A DNA stretch of 64,000 nt from Serripes groenlandicus (GCA_031761405.1 JASEVX010000001.1:24199270-24263269); one strand, 5' to 3'. Counted from the first letter of the stretch, positions 12,056-23,265 are shown. The notes: generated by a model from the letters alone, not told the origin. Program-made: numbers and translations.

Positions 12056-12280
12056 TTAACCCTTTCCCACATACAATAAATCTGCAGCAGACGACTTTGA
12101 AAACGTCTAGGCAAAAATATGGAAAATCTCTCATGTGCCAATATTCGAACCTAACTTGGCTTAAAGTCTGTTTAGATCGGCAGCAACTTCACATGTAAAC
12201 ACTTATATGGATTAATAATGAGAGATAGCCGGGAAAGTCTTTCCCACATTTTGATGCATCTGACTTTCATGTGCAATTTC
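12056..12280. mobile_element. TTAA MITE copy, partial
   Basis: A clear left arm (TTAA, 'ccctttcccacatacaat', 'ctgcagcagacgactttg') is followed by an eroded right part. The unit 2 equivalent starts at about 34575. Confidence 0.5.
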
Positions 12281-12454
12281 TTTCTTGCCACAATGTTTTC
12301 AGCTTTTTTCAATGATAAAATTAAAAAAAAATCATAACTTTCCATATTCTTGCCTCGATTGTTTTAGTCGGCGGCTACATATTTGTTGTATTATTTCATT
12401 ACTTTTAAGTATTTTTTCCATATATTATTTCTTTATGTCATTATTTCTTACTTT

Positions 12455-12707
12455 TATTTATTGTTTGGTGTTTTACCCTTTTTCAAAAAAAAATCAGTTA
12501 TATCACATCATTTTCTGGATAAGTTTCCAGTACTCATTTATCATGTCACCAGACATTCAGTTATAATGCTGACCCTGCAACCCTGAGCACAAAGGAGGGC
12601 AACCATTACTACCATTTTTAAAGTCTTTGATATGACCCAGCCGGAGATCAAACCTGCAACCTCCCGCACTAAGGGCGGGCACTGTACCACTACACCACCG
12701 AGGTGGT
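12455..12707 (-). mobile_element. tRNA-derived SINE (family 2)
   Basis: On the minus strand the head reads 'ggtggtgtagtggtacag' (A-box-like), then 'ggttgcaggtttgatctcc' (B-box-like). The 3' part ends near 'aaaacaccaaacaat'. The internal stretch 'cagtactcatttatcatgtc' is homologous to the 57-bp minisatellite at 57912-59286. Confidence 0.65.
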
Positions 12708-12852
12708 CATGATGAAAAGTGGAAACAGTACTTTAAGTAGAAGTCCCCAATTTTGCTTTTTATTTTCCTTAAGTCTTTTCCTTAATTTAAGTATTTGGAG
12801 TCATCTGCTTTGAAAATATATCCAGAAAAACCCTGTAAATCTAGATATAAAT

Positions 12853-13135
12853 TGATTGATTGATTGGGGTTTAACGCCGTTTTTAACAATTTCTCCGGCC
12901 AGTTCACCTACTCATGTGTTTCCTGGTTTTCTCACACCAGTACTCCACACAACAATATTCCCAAGCAACTGGCTGCTTTTCCACATAGACTGAGCCCATT
13001 GGTAGATGACGAATGACGCATGTCGCAATGACTTTTGTCAATCCTCGGAAAGAAAGTTGGCCGAGCCGGGATTCGAACTCACAACCCCTGGATTGACAGC
13101 CCGCGTCGCTACCGACTAAGCTACCGGGGCTCGGC
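12853..13135 (-). mobile_element. SINE family 1
   Basis: The 'ttgattgattggggttt' tail (reverse complement) lies at the left, and the tRNA-like head with 'gattcgaactcacaacc' and 'aagctaccggg' at the right. It is shared with unit 2 (35329-35628), where a short internal segment missing from this copy is present. Confidence 0.8.
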
Positions 13136-13975
13136 GCATAACATTAGAAAGCATCGAAAACAGTGTTATTCGAGGTCAGCTTGCTATCTCGTCTTGGTCT
13201 TTATTGTTTGTTCCATTTTTTTGCACCGAAAATAGTATAACAAATGTTAATTCAAAAATGTTTATACTTAGCCGAAAAGTTCAACTGAATATTTCTTTTT
13301 ATTTGAATATAAACCATATATACTATACAATAGACAACTTGATATTAAACGTCCACATACTTAATTTGAATACAAAATTTATTTTCTACATTAGTTTGAA
13401 ATTTTCTTTATTCCTATGTTATAGAAAACAGGACCAAACAGAAAAAAAATAATTGAATATTATTACTGTAACAAATATTCCTAATTTTTGTTAGTTATTT
13501 CTGATGAAAAACACAACGAAACGAAGAGAGAATTCGTTACAAACTGTTTCATAAAGAAAGCGAAACATACATTGATAGTGGACTTTTAATTCAACCGAAC
13601 TGTAGTGATATCTTCGCCCAAAATTCAAAATGTGGGACAATCGGGAATAAACCGTTTCAGGACTATTTTACTGGTAGATTTATGGGTCGCTTAACAGTTG
13701 GATTTTATTAAAATGATAAGGACTTAAGTGTCCGTTGGTCGCAAACAGCAGGATCTCGCTTATTGCAGGTTAATTTATGAATGATAAACATCAATGTGGA
13801 ACTCTTTTCTCCCATTAATGCAAGCGGACGGATTTTTGTTATTCGGTCGAACCAATGAAATCATTGCAAACCAGATGGCAAACCAATCAAAACTCGACTT
13901 TCGCGGATGTATACATTTAAGTGAACCATGGTTGCAACCGTAAGTCGAGCAGGCTAGGAATGGGATAGGGGCGAA
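13136..13975. other. AT-rich duplicated DNA, nothing recognised
   Basis: This stretch is nearly identical to 35629-36480. A short frame at about 13510-13711 contains 'QPNCSDIFAQNSKCG' but has no splice acceptor or start and gains changes in the other copy. I do not call a gene. Confidence 0.5.
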
Positions 13976-14112
13976 AAGCCCCTATCCCAAAAAACAACAA
14001 TTATTGGAGAATGGTTTACAGATTTCAGATTATCCTGGCGTGGAGAACTAGATTACACATTTTAACATACTAAAAGGAGAGGATGCTCCACAGTGCGTGC
14101 CATGTTTTACAA

Positions 14113-14405
14113 ACTTTTCAAACGAGACCTGTAAGCTCAGTCAATAGCGACGCGGGCTAACAATCTAGGTGTTGTGAATTCGAACCCCAGCTATTTTTTC
14201 CGACATTTGACAAAAGCCACTGTGACAAGCGTCATTCGTCTTCCACAAATAGGCTAACAGTCAGTGTGGAAGAGCAGCCAGTTGCTTCGAAATAATTGTG
14301 TGTGGATTACTGGTATGAGATAGCCAGGAAACACTTGAGTATGTGAACTGGCCGCCGTGATATGACTAAAACATTGTTGAAAATTGCGTTAAACCCCAAT
14401 CAATC
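14113..14405 (+). mobile_element. SINE family 1, plus orientation
   Basis: Head 'gtaagctcagtcaatagcg' and B-box-like 'gaattcgaacccc', body 'cagccagttgcttcg', and tail 'gttaaaccccaatcaatcaa'. It is absent from the 36480 region of unit 2, where this stretch is missing. Confidence 0.8.
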
Positions 14406-14633
14406 AACAATCCTTCCAGACCAACACATTCTCTTTGAGTGCTCTGATTTAGCACCAACTCGTGGCGTGCTCAAAGTATGCATCAGTTCTGAGTCTATAA
14501 AAACCGACGAGGGAAATATATATATTTTGATAAAGATATGATTATCTGTTAATTGACTTGATTTTGCTTATATATTACATTAACTTTTTATTTTCCACCT
14601 ATTTATTTTTGCTTTTCATCTATATTGCATTTT

Positions 14634-14862
14634 TAGCTCGTCTGATTTTCGTCGTCGTCGTCACAAAACTTTAACCTTACCTCATGACTTAAAAGCCGTT
14701 CAATATTGTCAAATGAAACTTGGTACACATGTTCCTAGGAACAATTAATACGCATGTCTATGCCAAGGCACATCACTCTGGCTTTAATAATTATTCGGTA
14801 ATGCCCCGTTTTCGACTTGGAAAAGGGCAGACGAGCGCTGTTGTTCGAATGCGGTGCTCTTG
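14634..14862. mobile_element. Short Helitron-like repeat
   Basis: It starts 'agctcgtctgattttcg' with cgtcgtcgtc, has the body 'aactttaaccttacctcatg', and ends 'ggtgctcttg' next to T. A relative lies at 18348-18574. Classification is tentative. Confidence 0.35.
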
Positions 14863-15051
14863 TTATCTTCATGTTAAGTATGATTCGAGTATGTGACCTG
14901 TTGATCACTATGTAGGCACTGAGCTACTGTTGCATGTATTGACCTATCTTATATGTTGCAACAACAATACAATATGCAGGAAGAATACTGTCAACAGAAC
15001 AAATAAAATAGTTATTTGACATTAAGTTGACCTTAATTTAAAGCGTTTGAA

Positions 15052-15214
15052 AACGACTTTGATTCTACATTGAAACATTGAGGAAAAGCAGCCAGTTGCT
15101 TGGAAAGTATGTTGTGTGGTGTACTGGTGTGGGAAAACCAGGTAACGCATGAGTAGGTGAACTGGTCGCCGTGATAACAATTGTTGGAAACGGCGTTAAA
15201 CCATATGCAATCAA
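15052..15214 (+). mobile_element. SINE family 1, 5'-truncated
   Basis: It begins within the body ('aaagcagccagttgcttgg') and ends 'acggcgttaaaccatatgc' plus 'aatcaatc'. No tRNA head. Confidence 0.65.
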
Positions 15215-15569
15215 TCTCGTTAACCAGTACCCTTAAAGGCAAAATGCCAATATGCCGTGGCTTCAAATATAAATTAATTAAACGCGTGGAGAATGACTCC
15301 ATGATACCATTATACCAGATCGGATATCTGTTTTGCATGGATGCCGAGTTAAACCTTCCCCCTTTACATTTTACATATTTCTTTCACAAATTAAAATCTC
15401 ACAATATGACTTTCAGTCCGTTTTTTTCTTTTCGAAACAGACTGTTTAATCGCTGAAGGCTTTTCAAAATACAGAGTAAACATAAATGTTAACTCGAATA
15501 ACGAATGGTTTTCGGGCACAAAAGTTATGTTGCTTTGTTAAGCCCATCGTTAAGATTTAGCTGAAATAA

Positions 15570-15735
15570 TTAACCCTTTCCCACATATAGACACATTTCG
15601 ACGCATCTGCAGCAGACGACATTTGAAAACATCGTTTCAAAAGGAGAAATAATATATACATACCTACAATTATAATTTGAGTAGACATTTTCAAAGTCGT
15701 CTGCTGCAGTTTTGCTGTATGTGGGAAAGGGTTAA
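15570..15735. mobile_element. TTAA MITE with intact ends
   Basis: The best-preserved termini of the family: TTAA, 'ccctttcccacatatag', and at the right 'gtatgtgggaaaggg', TTAA. The total is about 166 bp with an internal deletion. Confidence 0.7.
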
Positions 15736-16270
15736 CCCTTCCAATGCTGAATTTTTCAAACGGAATTACCCAGCATCTGATAATTGTAGGAATATCAATC
15801 TATAACTGTGTTCTTGAGCATTTAACAGTTAAGAGCCTGGTCAGACGGCGCCAATGAGCCGGCTGGCCTGGCTCGATACTGAAGGCACATATTTCACAAC
15901 ATCGAGATTAATGGGTTAAATGAAAGAATGCTGATTTAGACAAGTTGAAAACATTGTGGTAAAAAGAAAGATAGAGTCTATATTACACGTATATGATCAT
16001 CAAGATAGATCTGTGTTGTTTATTTGGATTAATGGGTTAAATGAAAGTATGCTTATTTATAAAAGTCTAAAACATTGTGGTAAACGGAAAGATCGAGTCT
16101 ACATAGGCAATTATATGAACATCAAGATAAATCTGTGTTGTTGAGAATGTAACAGTTTAAAGCCTTGTCTCACGGTGCGGTTAGAGCAGGCCGCCCCGGC
16201 TCGATTCTGATGACACATATTTCACAAAATCGATGCAGACTGTTTAAGGGTTAATTAAAAGTATGCTTAT
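15736..16270. repeat. ~117-bp degenerate tandem repeat
   Basis: Two to three units carry 'ggattaatgggttaaatgaa', 'aaaacattgtggtaaa' and 'agaaagat.gagtctat'. There are more units in the unit 2 copies (40010-40830, 45870-46710). Confidence 0.65.
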
Positions 16271-17050
16271 TTTGAAAAGTTGAAAGCATTGTGGTAAAAG
16301 GGCAGTTTCCCTTTTTGTCTAAACGTGTAAAATAGTTTGCTACTAACTCCAAAGGAGTCAACATTTTCCTGCAAAACTTTCAGTTGGTTTGGCAATGAAA
16401 TATTTATGCCATCTATTGTTTCAGATGTATTTTTAAACAATACCCTTCCATTCAATACCCTGTATTTTATTTCAAAACCCTTTTAAAGCGAACACGTACA
16501 CTGAACAGAAGAGGACATATCTTTATACATTTGTTTATGCATTTCTAATAATTTATCGGTGCTCAGAGAAATGCGAACTGCAGATTAGAAGCTTTAGAAA
16601 CAACTATGATTCGGATAATACATTTTTTTTGTAAAATCTTCTTGAGGCCATCATATTCCTTGGGGATCTTCAATAATATATTAATGGTTTTTAAAATCAA
16701 TCAAAATACTTCATGCCGAGAGATAATTTACACATATAATTAATAATGCAACGTCATTTCCACATAAATCTTGACTTGCAATTGTACAACTGCATAGTAA
16801 CGACCAACTGAGAGTGGTGAAGCAACAAACACGCTTGATGAATACAATTAAGAGCTGTTTTATACAAACAAATTTTGTGCATGTGCAGCATAATTTGCTT
16901 TAGTTAACCGTCTGCCGCAAACATTAAATCTGCAACGACATTTAGATTATTTTTCTAAATGAATGTATAATTATTGAATAGAGTTTTAAATATAATGGCA
17001 AAAGGAAACAGTTCTCGGTATATTCAGTATCTCGCTTTACCAACATGCCT
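16271..17050. other. Non-coding duplicated DNA
   Basis: It matches 40830-41170 and 46710-47530, and in part 36590-36980. It contains a poor TTAA MITE remnant near 16905. No gene recognised. Confidence 0.5.
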
Positions 17051-17141
17051 ACGATTTGGAATGGGTTTATTATATAAAGTCATAGATGTTCAAGTCAAAG
17101 ATATTTGAGCCTGTCCGTTTGTAAAGGTACAAGTTAGCATT

Positions 17142-17377
17142 GAGCCGTCCCGCGAGAAAACCAACATTATGGCCTCTGCGTAATGTATCGATCCAGATCA
17201 GACTGCGCAGTCCGCGCAGACTGATCCGGGCCGACACATTCAGTCTCAGGGGAAAACAGGTATAGGGTAATGATTCCTGAAACAGAAAATCCACAGGGGG
17301 CGAAGATTGTATATCCGGGTAAAGCTGTGCGGCGATCCGGTTCGATACATTTCGTTGATTTTCTTCTGGGACGGCTC
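17142..17377. mobile_element. Palindromic MITE, 'gagccgt' family
   Basis: Left end 'gagccgtcccgcgagaaaa', right end 'ctgggacggctc'. It is preceded by a single copy of the 67-bp unit that forms long arrays in front of the matching MITEs at 42571 and 49869. Confidence 0.75.
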
Positions 17378-18017
17378 ATTAATGAACAGACTGCGTTCAT
17401 ACCACCCGGCCTTCTGCTCAATTTTATCAGAATCTACACACGATGACAGAATCTTCTAACAAACCTATGTAAGTTATCTGTGAACAGTGTAAATCTTTAC
17501 TAGACACAAAAGTAAATTAGTATATTTTCTCAATAGCAGACTAATTATAACCGCGCCATATCTCAGCTGGTAGTAACAAACAAGAACTTCACATTCTAGT
17601 TAATACAATTCACGATCGGCACGTACTCATTGAAAGTGTTTATTCCTTCTTTTTTTACAATGCTATTTTACTAGATGTTTTGTATAGAGCAATAGTGCGC
17701 GAAAACGCAAGGAAACACGCCTTTGGTGAACTAGCCGATGTGAAGTAAATGAAATTCGTCGAAAACGGAGTTAAAAACTCCAATCAATCAATGCAAAGGG
17801 AAAATAACATTGAATAATTTGCCAAAATAAGTTACGTTTTTTTTAGGATAACGGCATTCGTATTTGTGTATTTCGATGAACAAAGAAAAAAGATTCGAGC
17901 GGTGCTCCGGGGAAACCAACCTTAGCGTTATCATACATTATATATGAAAAAAAGATATATCCCTTATAAATGGTCCAAATGGATACTGCTTCTCAGAAGT
18001 CTCTTGAAACATGATAT

Positions 18018-18240
18018 GAGCCGTCCCGGGAGAAAACTAACATTATGGTATGTAAAGTATAGACCCGGATCAGCTAAAGCATGCCGCGCAGGCTAACCCG
18101 GACAGACACTTTTCGCCTCCTGTGGAGAATCATTACTCTATACCTCTATCCCCCTGAGACGGAATGTGTCGGCCCGGATCAGTCTGCGCGGACTGCGCAG
18201 GCTGATCTGGGTCGATACATTACGCAGATACCATAATCTG
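18018..18240. mobile_element. Palindromic MITE, truncated, inside a fold-back repeat
   Basis: The left end 'gagccgtcccgggagaaaa' is present and the right terminus is missing. It interrupts sequence that is a continuous fold-back in unit 2 (51272-51586). Confidence 0.6.
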
Positions 18241-18347
18241 CTGGTCGTAAATACCTTAAGGCTGTGTTAGGCAAAGCGCCGCTGAATTAAACAAATCGTC
18301 ATAAAATACATCAATATGCCTTAAGCCCGTCTATTTTTCGGAGAAAT

Positions 18348-18574
18348 TAAGTCGGGCTATTTTGATAACCTTTGTCGTCGTCACAAAACTTTAACCTTAA
18401 CTAATAACTCAAAAACCTTTCAATATTTTCAAACGAAACTTGGTACACAATATGTCAAGTCACATAACTCTGGCTTTGATAATTATTGAATTACGCCCCT
18501 TTTGTTGAGACTTAGAAAAAAAAAAAGGGACGAGCGTTGGTGTTTGCTCCCCCCCCCCCCCCCCAGCGATCTTG
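18348..18574. mobile_element. Short Helitron-like repeat with C-run
   Basis: The body 'aactttaaccttaactaata' is related to 14634-14862. It holds a poly-C run at about 18549-18564 and ends 'gcgatcttg' next to T. Confidence 0.35.
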
Positions 18575-18621
18575 TTCATTATATCCTATATGTTTTGTTA
18601 TTCACACGTCTCTTTAATATA

Positions 18622-18769
18622 GAGATTATTCAACTTATTTTTTGAAAGATAAGAATATAATTCACGAGCCGTCTCGTGAATGGGAGTGACGTCACGAGTG
18701 GCTCCTCCCATTCACAAGACGGCGAGTGAATTACATTCTAATCTTTGAAAATATAAGTTGAATAATCTG
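18622..18769. mobile_element. 148-bp palindromic MITE
   Basis: Ends 'agattattcaacttat' and its complement 'ataagttgaataatct'. The inner arms ('attcacgagccgtctcgtga' against 'tcacaagacggcgagtgaat') make almost the whole element one hairpin. No counterpart at the matching place in unit 2. Confidence 0.65.
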
Positions 18770-19845
18770 TTTATTACATTTCAGTGTTATTTGTTGTAAT
18801 ACATTACATTTTTAAATACGTGTCTTCAACCATAGTTTATATTTACTGTGGAATATTGTTTGTCATTTGACCTACTTTGCGCATTATTTTCGGATGAGGC
18901 GTGGCCATGGAAAAAAGGGAGGTGCACGCATGCGCCATTGTGTAGTAGATTATAACACTGGTGTGTAATAACAATAAATCAACGATTATGAATTTTCTTT
19001 CACCGAGATATCCTTATCTTTGATGGATAGAAATGTAATAAAACATTATAATAAACAAGTGTGGACTAAGATTTGACTTCCCATTTGTGTTCATGTTAGT
19101 AGATATTAAATGTAACATTGCAGTTGCGCTACCTGACTTTGTATTGTACTACGAGGCGCATGTCAACTTTCCCACGCTCTGATTAGACAATACAAAGATA
19201 TGTGTCGCTATTGTGACGTAACTGTCCTTTTCTCATATACCTAGTATAACTTTTGAAACAGAATAACAACAATTTATACAAATTTCAATATTTTCAATAA
19301 TGAAATAATAAGCACAACTTACACATGAAATACATTTTTGGATTTCTTTGAATCAATCATTTTCAATGACGAAACGTCAAATTTCAGTGACGTCTCATTA
19401 CCATTTTTAGTTAGTGTTTGACTAAGTCAAATACATAATTCTTATCCGTCGTTTACTTTTTCCAGTGACAATCCGCATGTAATTGCGCCGGAAAATGTGC
19501 AGGTATATAATAAAATCTAAGCTATGCGGTGTTCACACATACTATTACAGTTTCACGTGTATCGAGCGGCATTCCAGGAAAAAAGCAGCTTCCACCGATT
19601 GCGATAAATCAAGATCCAGCTCAACATTCGGCAAGATCTAGATCGGCATTGTTCGCCAGTTAGTCACAGACAATTCCTATAAACATACAGACAACCATTG
19701 TATTTGGATCAGAATATACGGATGCGCAGGCAGATCTTTATCTTTTACTCGTGTCGTAATAAAGTCAAGGTTGGTTTTCATCGAGCTCGACCCAATCGTT
19801 AATGATATAGAATAAGCCACGCCCTTTTAAAACGCCCATTGCTAA
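18770..19845. other. Non-coding upstream region of gene 1
   Basis: From about 19425 it is conserved with unit 2 (51586 on), including a TATA-like 'gtatataataaaat' near 19503. Its distance from the start codon makes a promoter role uncertain. Nothing else recognised. Confidence 0.4.
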
Positions 19846-20060
19846 AGCCCTTTCCAACACACAACAAATCTGCAGCAGACCACTTAGAAAACATCGAGGC
19901 AAATATTTGGTAACAAAAATAAGCATTATCATTTCGCGAATATCGTTAAAATATTGTTGCAACACGATTATGAGCGCAGTATCTCCTTTAGTGCATTTCA
20001 CAACTTTTTTTCTTCAAAAGTTGTCTGCTGCAAATGCCTGTCCATGCGGTACAGGGTTAA
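19846..20060. mobile_element. TTAA MITE upstream of gene 1
   Basis: Arms 'ccctttccaacacacaac' and 'cggtacagggttaa' with 'ctgcagcagaccactt'. It is shared with unit 2 (52003-52220), so it was in place before duplication and lies about 135 bp upstream of the ATG. Confidence 0.6.
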
Positions 20061-20195
20061 CTTCTTTGTGTCGGATTTAACTGACAGTGTCATTTGCTTA
20101 CGTCATACATCGACGATCGATTTAGCAGTTTAAAGCATTCGCGCATTAATTGTGCATCTACAAACAATTGGCAGTCCGTTGTCACTGTAACTACC
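20061..20195 (+). promoter_or_regulatory. Conserved 5' flank of gene 1 with CRE-like site
   Basis: Only 2 of the last 95 bases before the ATG differ between the two genes, far fewer than in the coding exons. It holds TTACGTCA (20098-20105), a CRE/ATF-like half-palindrome also present at 52258-52265. No close TATA box. Whether this is promoter or 5' UTR is not resolved. Confidence 0.35.
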
Positions 20196-20505
20196 ATGAA
20201 GCTTTATTTCATACCGCTGATCGATTTGCTCTGCATTTTCAACGTTAAGTGTTTGCGAGGGACAAGCAACTCGACGAGTTTCAGCAAGGATGCAAGCATC
20301 ATGGGGAAAACCTGCCCGGACAATAATGCATTTTCAGCAAAGAATATCCATAGCATAATTAAATGTGCAACGATGTGCCACCAGGACGAAGTGTGTGCGA
20401 GTTTCTTCTTCTCCAGCAGCGATGGAAGGTGTGATGGCTGTAAGCTGTTCTATAACGACGCGTTGGCGCTGACTGGGGTAATGGAAGGCAGTATGTATTA
20501 CAAAC
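20196..20505 (+). CDS. Gene 1 exon 1: signal peptide and PAN-like module
   Basis: It encodes MKLYFIPLIDLLCIF.. then the six-cysteine PAN-like segment ending GSMYYK plus one base of the next codon. Donor 'gtatgt' at 20506. Reading past the donor meets a stop within about 25 bases. Confidence 0.85.
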
Positions 20506-23157
20506 GTATGTATCAACTACAACTTTAAGGTACACGTTGGTATTTCTGAACAATTTAGGTTTAGATCAGCTTGTACGTCTGATCCGTCTCATCGGAATCT
20601 TCACATGTTTTCATAAACGTCTAACAAACTTGCGTAAGTAATTTGTGGATAGTGTAGATCTTGATCTGATATGCTATTCTGTATCTGAACTGTTTACAAA
20701 ACCATCTTGTTCCTTTTTCATTCGTTCGTCCTGTCGTCAGTCGTCAGCTTTTTCTTTAAATGACATCTCCACCTAAGCGGCTGTTTGGACATCTGATCCG
20801 TCTCATCGGAATCTACACGTGTTGTCATAATCGTCAAACAAACTTGTGCAAGGAGTGTGTGGATAGTACAGATCTTGATATGACTGCGGATGCATATTTT
20901 GTTCTGTATCTGCATTGTTTCCAAACTCCAACATGTACCTTCTGTATCTATATTGTTAACAAACTCCAACATGTACCTTCTGTATCTAAATTGTTAACAA
21001 ACTCCAACATGTACCTTCTGTATCTAAACTGTTCCCAAACTCAACATGTACCTTCTATATCTACACTGTTCCCAAATACCAACATGTACCTTCTGTATCT
21101 ACACTGTTCACAAACTCCAACATGTACCTTCTATATCTACACTGTTCCCAAATACCAACATGTACCTTCTGTATCTAAACTGTTCCCAAACTCCAACATG
21201 TACCTTCTGTATCTAAATTGTTCCCGAATTCCAACATGTACCTTCTGTATCTAAACTGTTCACAAACTCCTACATGTACTTTCTGTATCTACACTGTTCC
21301 CAAACTCCAACATGTACCTTCTGTATCTAAAATGAGTCCAAAACTCTTACATGTACCTTCTGTATCTACACTGTTCCCAAACGCCAACATGTACCGTCTG
21401 TATCTTCATTGTTCCCAAACTTCAACATGTACCTTCTGTATCTACACTGTTCCCAAAATTGAACATGTACCTTCTGTATCTTCACTATTCCCAAACGCTA
21501 ACATGTACCTTCTGTATCTACATTGCGAACACCTTCTGTATCTACATTGTGAACAAAATCCAACATGTACATTCTGTATCTACACTGTTCTCAAACTCTA
21601 ACATGTACCTTCTGTATCTACACTGTTCTCAAACTCCAACATGTACATTCTGTATCTACACTGTTCTCAAACTCCAACATGTACCTTCTGTATCTAAACT
21701 GTTCCCAAATAGCTGTGCTCTACTTAAACCAAACTTAGAATAATTTAGATCTTTTACCGTCAAATTCCCTAAGTGTTGACTCGTCCATGTTCAAAAAAGG
21801 GAGGATTTTTTCCATGTTATAAACATTTTGGAATATTATGATAACTTAAAGGCAAACAATGCTTAGTTAAGAATAGACAACTCGTCACGAGCTGACTCAC
21901 TTGAATCTATATCGTTTTCAAAAAGCTCAATATTGATTGTAGCGTTATAAGCGCTACAGCAAACCTGCAGCAGACGACTCTGAAATAGTCTTGGTGTAAG
22001 TATGGGAAATCTCCATAACCGATGTATAAAAATTGAATAGTGTTGCAAACATTGAGGCAAACGTAGGCACAATTCATAGCCTAGTACTGGTTTGTTTAGC
22101 TAGAGATCATGAATAAATTAACTATCGCCGTGATATAACTGAAATATTAATGAAAATGGCGTTAAACCTATAATATAAGTTAACGTTCGTTTCAGGAGTT
22201 GTAAAGTACTCGTATCTTGGGTGTATCGGTTGTTTTAAGAGTAATGCACGCCTGATCGCAGCAGACATGACGGTAGAACGATGTGCTGATTTCTGTACAC
22301 CGACCATGGACACGTTCCCACGTTTTATGTTACATGTAAGCACTTCAACTCTTTCCCACATACAACAAATCTGCAGCAGACGACTTTGAAAACATCTAGA
22401 AAAAAATGTGAAAATTCCTTTATACATGTAAATGAAAGTATAATTACTGAAAAGAGTTGAAATCATTGTGGCAAAAGGAGAAATAGTTCATTATGAGCAA
22501 TTCGTCTTTTGCCACAAAGTTTTCAAAAGTCGTTTGCTGCAGAGGCATGAGGTAAATGTTTAATCATATATAATCAGTCACGTCATAAAACTAACGATTG
22601 ATTGATTGTTTGGTGTTTTACGCCGCTTTCAACAATGTTCAGCTTTATCACGGCGTTTCCTGGATTAGTTACCAGAACTACTGGACCTTTTATCCTGACA
22701 CCAGACAGTCAGTCGTAATGCTAACCCCGCAGTACTACTGGACCTTTTATCCTGACACCAGACAGTCAGTCGTAATGCTAACCCCGCAACTATGAGGGCC
22801 AAGGAGGCAGTCATTACTAACAATTTTCAAGTCTTACACAAAAAAACATTGTCTTAGAAACTGTACTTATCGTAAAGTAATGCTTCATATATTTCAAGTG
22901 TACATCCCGACGAGCAGTATTGTATATTGTATAAATGTAGTTATAATAATAGAAAAAAGACTCTAAATAAAATTCAATTTCCATCACAAATCTTATATTT
23001 TTTACAGTTTGTAAAACACTGTCATTGTGGTGATTGGTGCAAAAAACGTAATATCATTTCTGATGATTACTGTGACAGTCCGTGTGGAGGTGACCCCAAT
23101 CAGATATGCGGTGGAGGATCTTTATATGGAAATTATAGTGTATACGGTTATGATTAG
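20196..23157 (+). CDS. Gene 1: secreted PAN/Apple-WSC domain protein (3 exons, 199 aa)
   Basis: Joined exons 20196-20505, 22196-22335 and 23008-23157 give 600 bases and a stop. The first intron is phase 1 and the second phase 0, both GT-AG. Residues 1-22 form a signal peptide, so the product is secreted. Residues 37-104 form a compact PAN/Apple-like module with C40, C57, C61, C67, C79 and C82. Residues 108-199 form one WSC domain: YLGC, MTVERCADFC, HCHCGD, DYC, CGGDPNQICGG. WSC domains are known as putative carbohydrate-binding modules and PAN modules bind proteins or glycans, so an extracellular recognition or adhesion role is inferred. It has ten WSC cysteines instead of eight; C116 and C161 are extra. 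The ATG at 20196 has a good context (ctaccATGa); the upstream in-frame codons have no ATG. Gene 2 is its paralogue. Confidence 0.85.
20901..21706. repeat. 38-bp minisatellite in gene 1 intron 1
   Basis: About 21 units of 'ctgttcccaaactccaacat' followed by 'gtaccttctgtatctaca'. The 38-bp period is not a multiple of three and all plus frames are free of stops, so each frame reads the same 38-residue cycle. This explains the long open frames; they are not called as genes. Confidence 0.9.
22085..22175 (+). mobile_element. SINE family 1, 3' fragment
   Basis: Contains 'tcgccgtgatataactgaa' and 'atggcgttaaacct'. It is shared with gene 2 (about 57000-57095) and lies immediately upstream of exon 2, so it probably supplies sequence near the branch point. 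Confidence 0.55.
22196..22335 (+). CDS. Gene 1 exon 2: first half of WSC domain
   Basis: The acceptor 'gttcgtttcag' precedes 22196. It completes R104 and encodes VVKYSYLGCIGCFKSNAR.., then MTVERCADFCTPTMD, ending at H150 with donor 'gtaagc'. Between YLGC and MTVERC it is unrelated to gene 2. Confidence 0.85.
22345..22563. mobile_element. TTAA MITE at the start of intron 2
   Basis: Arms 'ctttcccacatacaac' and 'ctgcagcagacgactttg', centre 'gttcattatgagcaat', then the inverted arm 'aaaagtcgtttgctgcag'. The same place in gene 2 is split by a younger SINE. Confidence 0.65.
22595..22840 (-). mobile_element. SINE family 2 fragment with two 57-bp units
   Basis: Tail side 'attgattgtttggtgtttta', then two copies of the 57-bp unit (tactactggaccttttatcc..), then 'gagggccaaggaggcagtca'. 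The matching element in gene 2 has 24 copies of the unit. Confidence 0.7.
23008..23157 (+). CDS. Gene 1 exon 3: second half of WSC domain
   Basis: The acceptor 'tattttttacag' precedes 23008. It encodes FVKHCHCGDWCKK.., DYCDSPCGGDPNQICGG and ends VYGYD at a TAG. The stop is in the same alignment position as in gene 2, supporting a genuine terminal exon. Confidence 0.85.
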   Translation, partial: FVKHCHCGDWCKKRNIISDDYCDSPCGGDPNQICGGGSLYGNYSVYGYD

Positions 23158-23265
23158 GTGACGGACACACTTCAGCTTTTGATGTTGCGTAAGATTTTGC
23201 CAATGTTTTTAGTAATAGCGCCTGGATTTTATTTGCAAAATAACCTTAGTATTGTGTATATAAAC

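Larger units (their letters stand above)
20506..22195 (+). other. Gene 1 intron 1 (1.7 kb)
   Basis: GT-AG, phase 1. It holds the 38-bp minisatellite (20901-21706) and the 3' end of a family 1 SINE (22085-22175) just before the acceptor. The gene 2 intron at the same place is 4.5 kb. Confidence 0.75.

Noticed and set aside
13510..13711. Short frame with QPNCSDIFAQNSKCG
   Set aside because: No acceptor, no ATG, no known domain. Similarity to unit 2 is expected from the recent duplication alone.
20094..20195. 34-residue N-terminal extension of gene 1
   Set aside because: The extended frame begins at TTG, not ATG. The first ATG (20196) begins a good signal peptide and has a good context.
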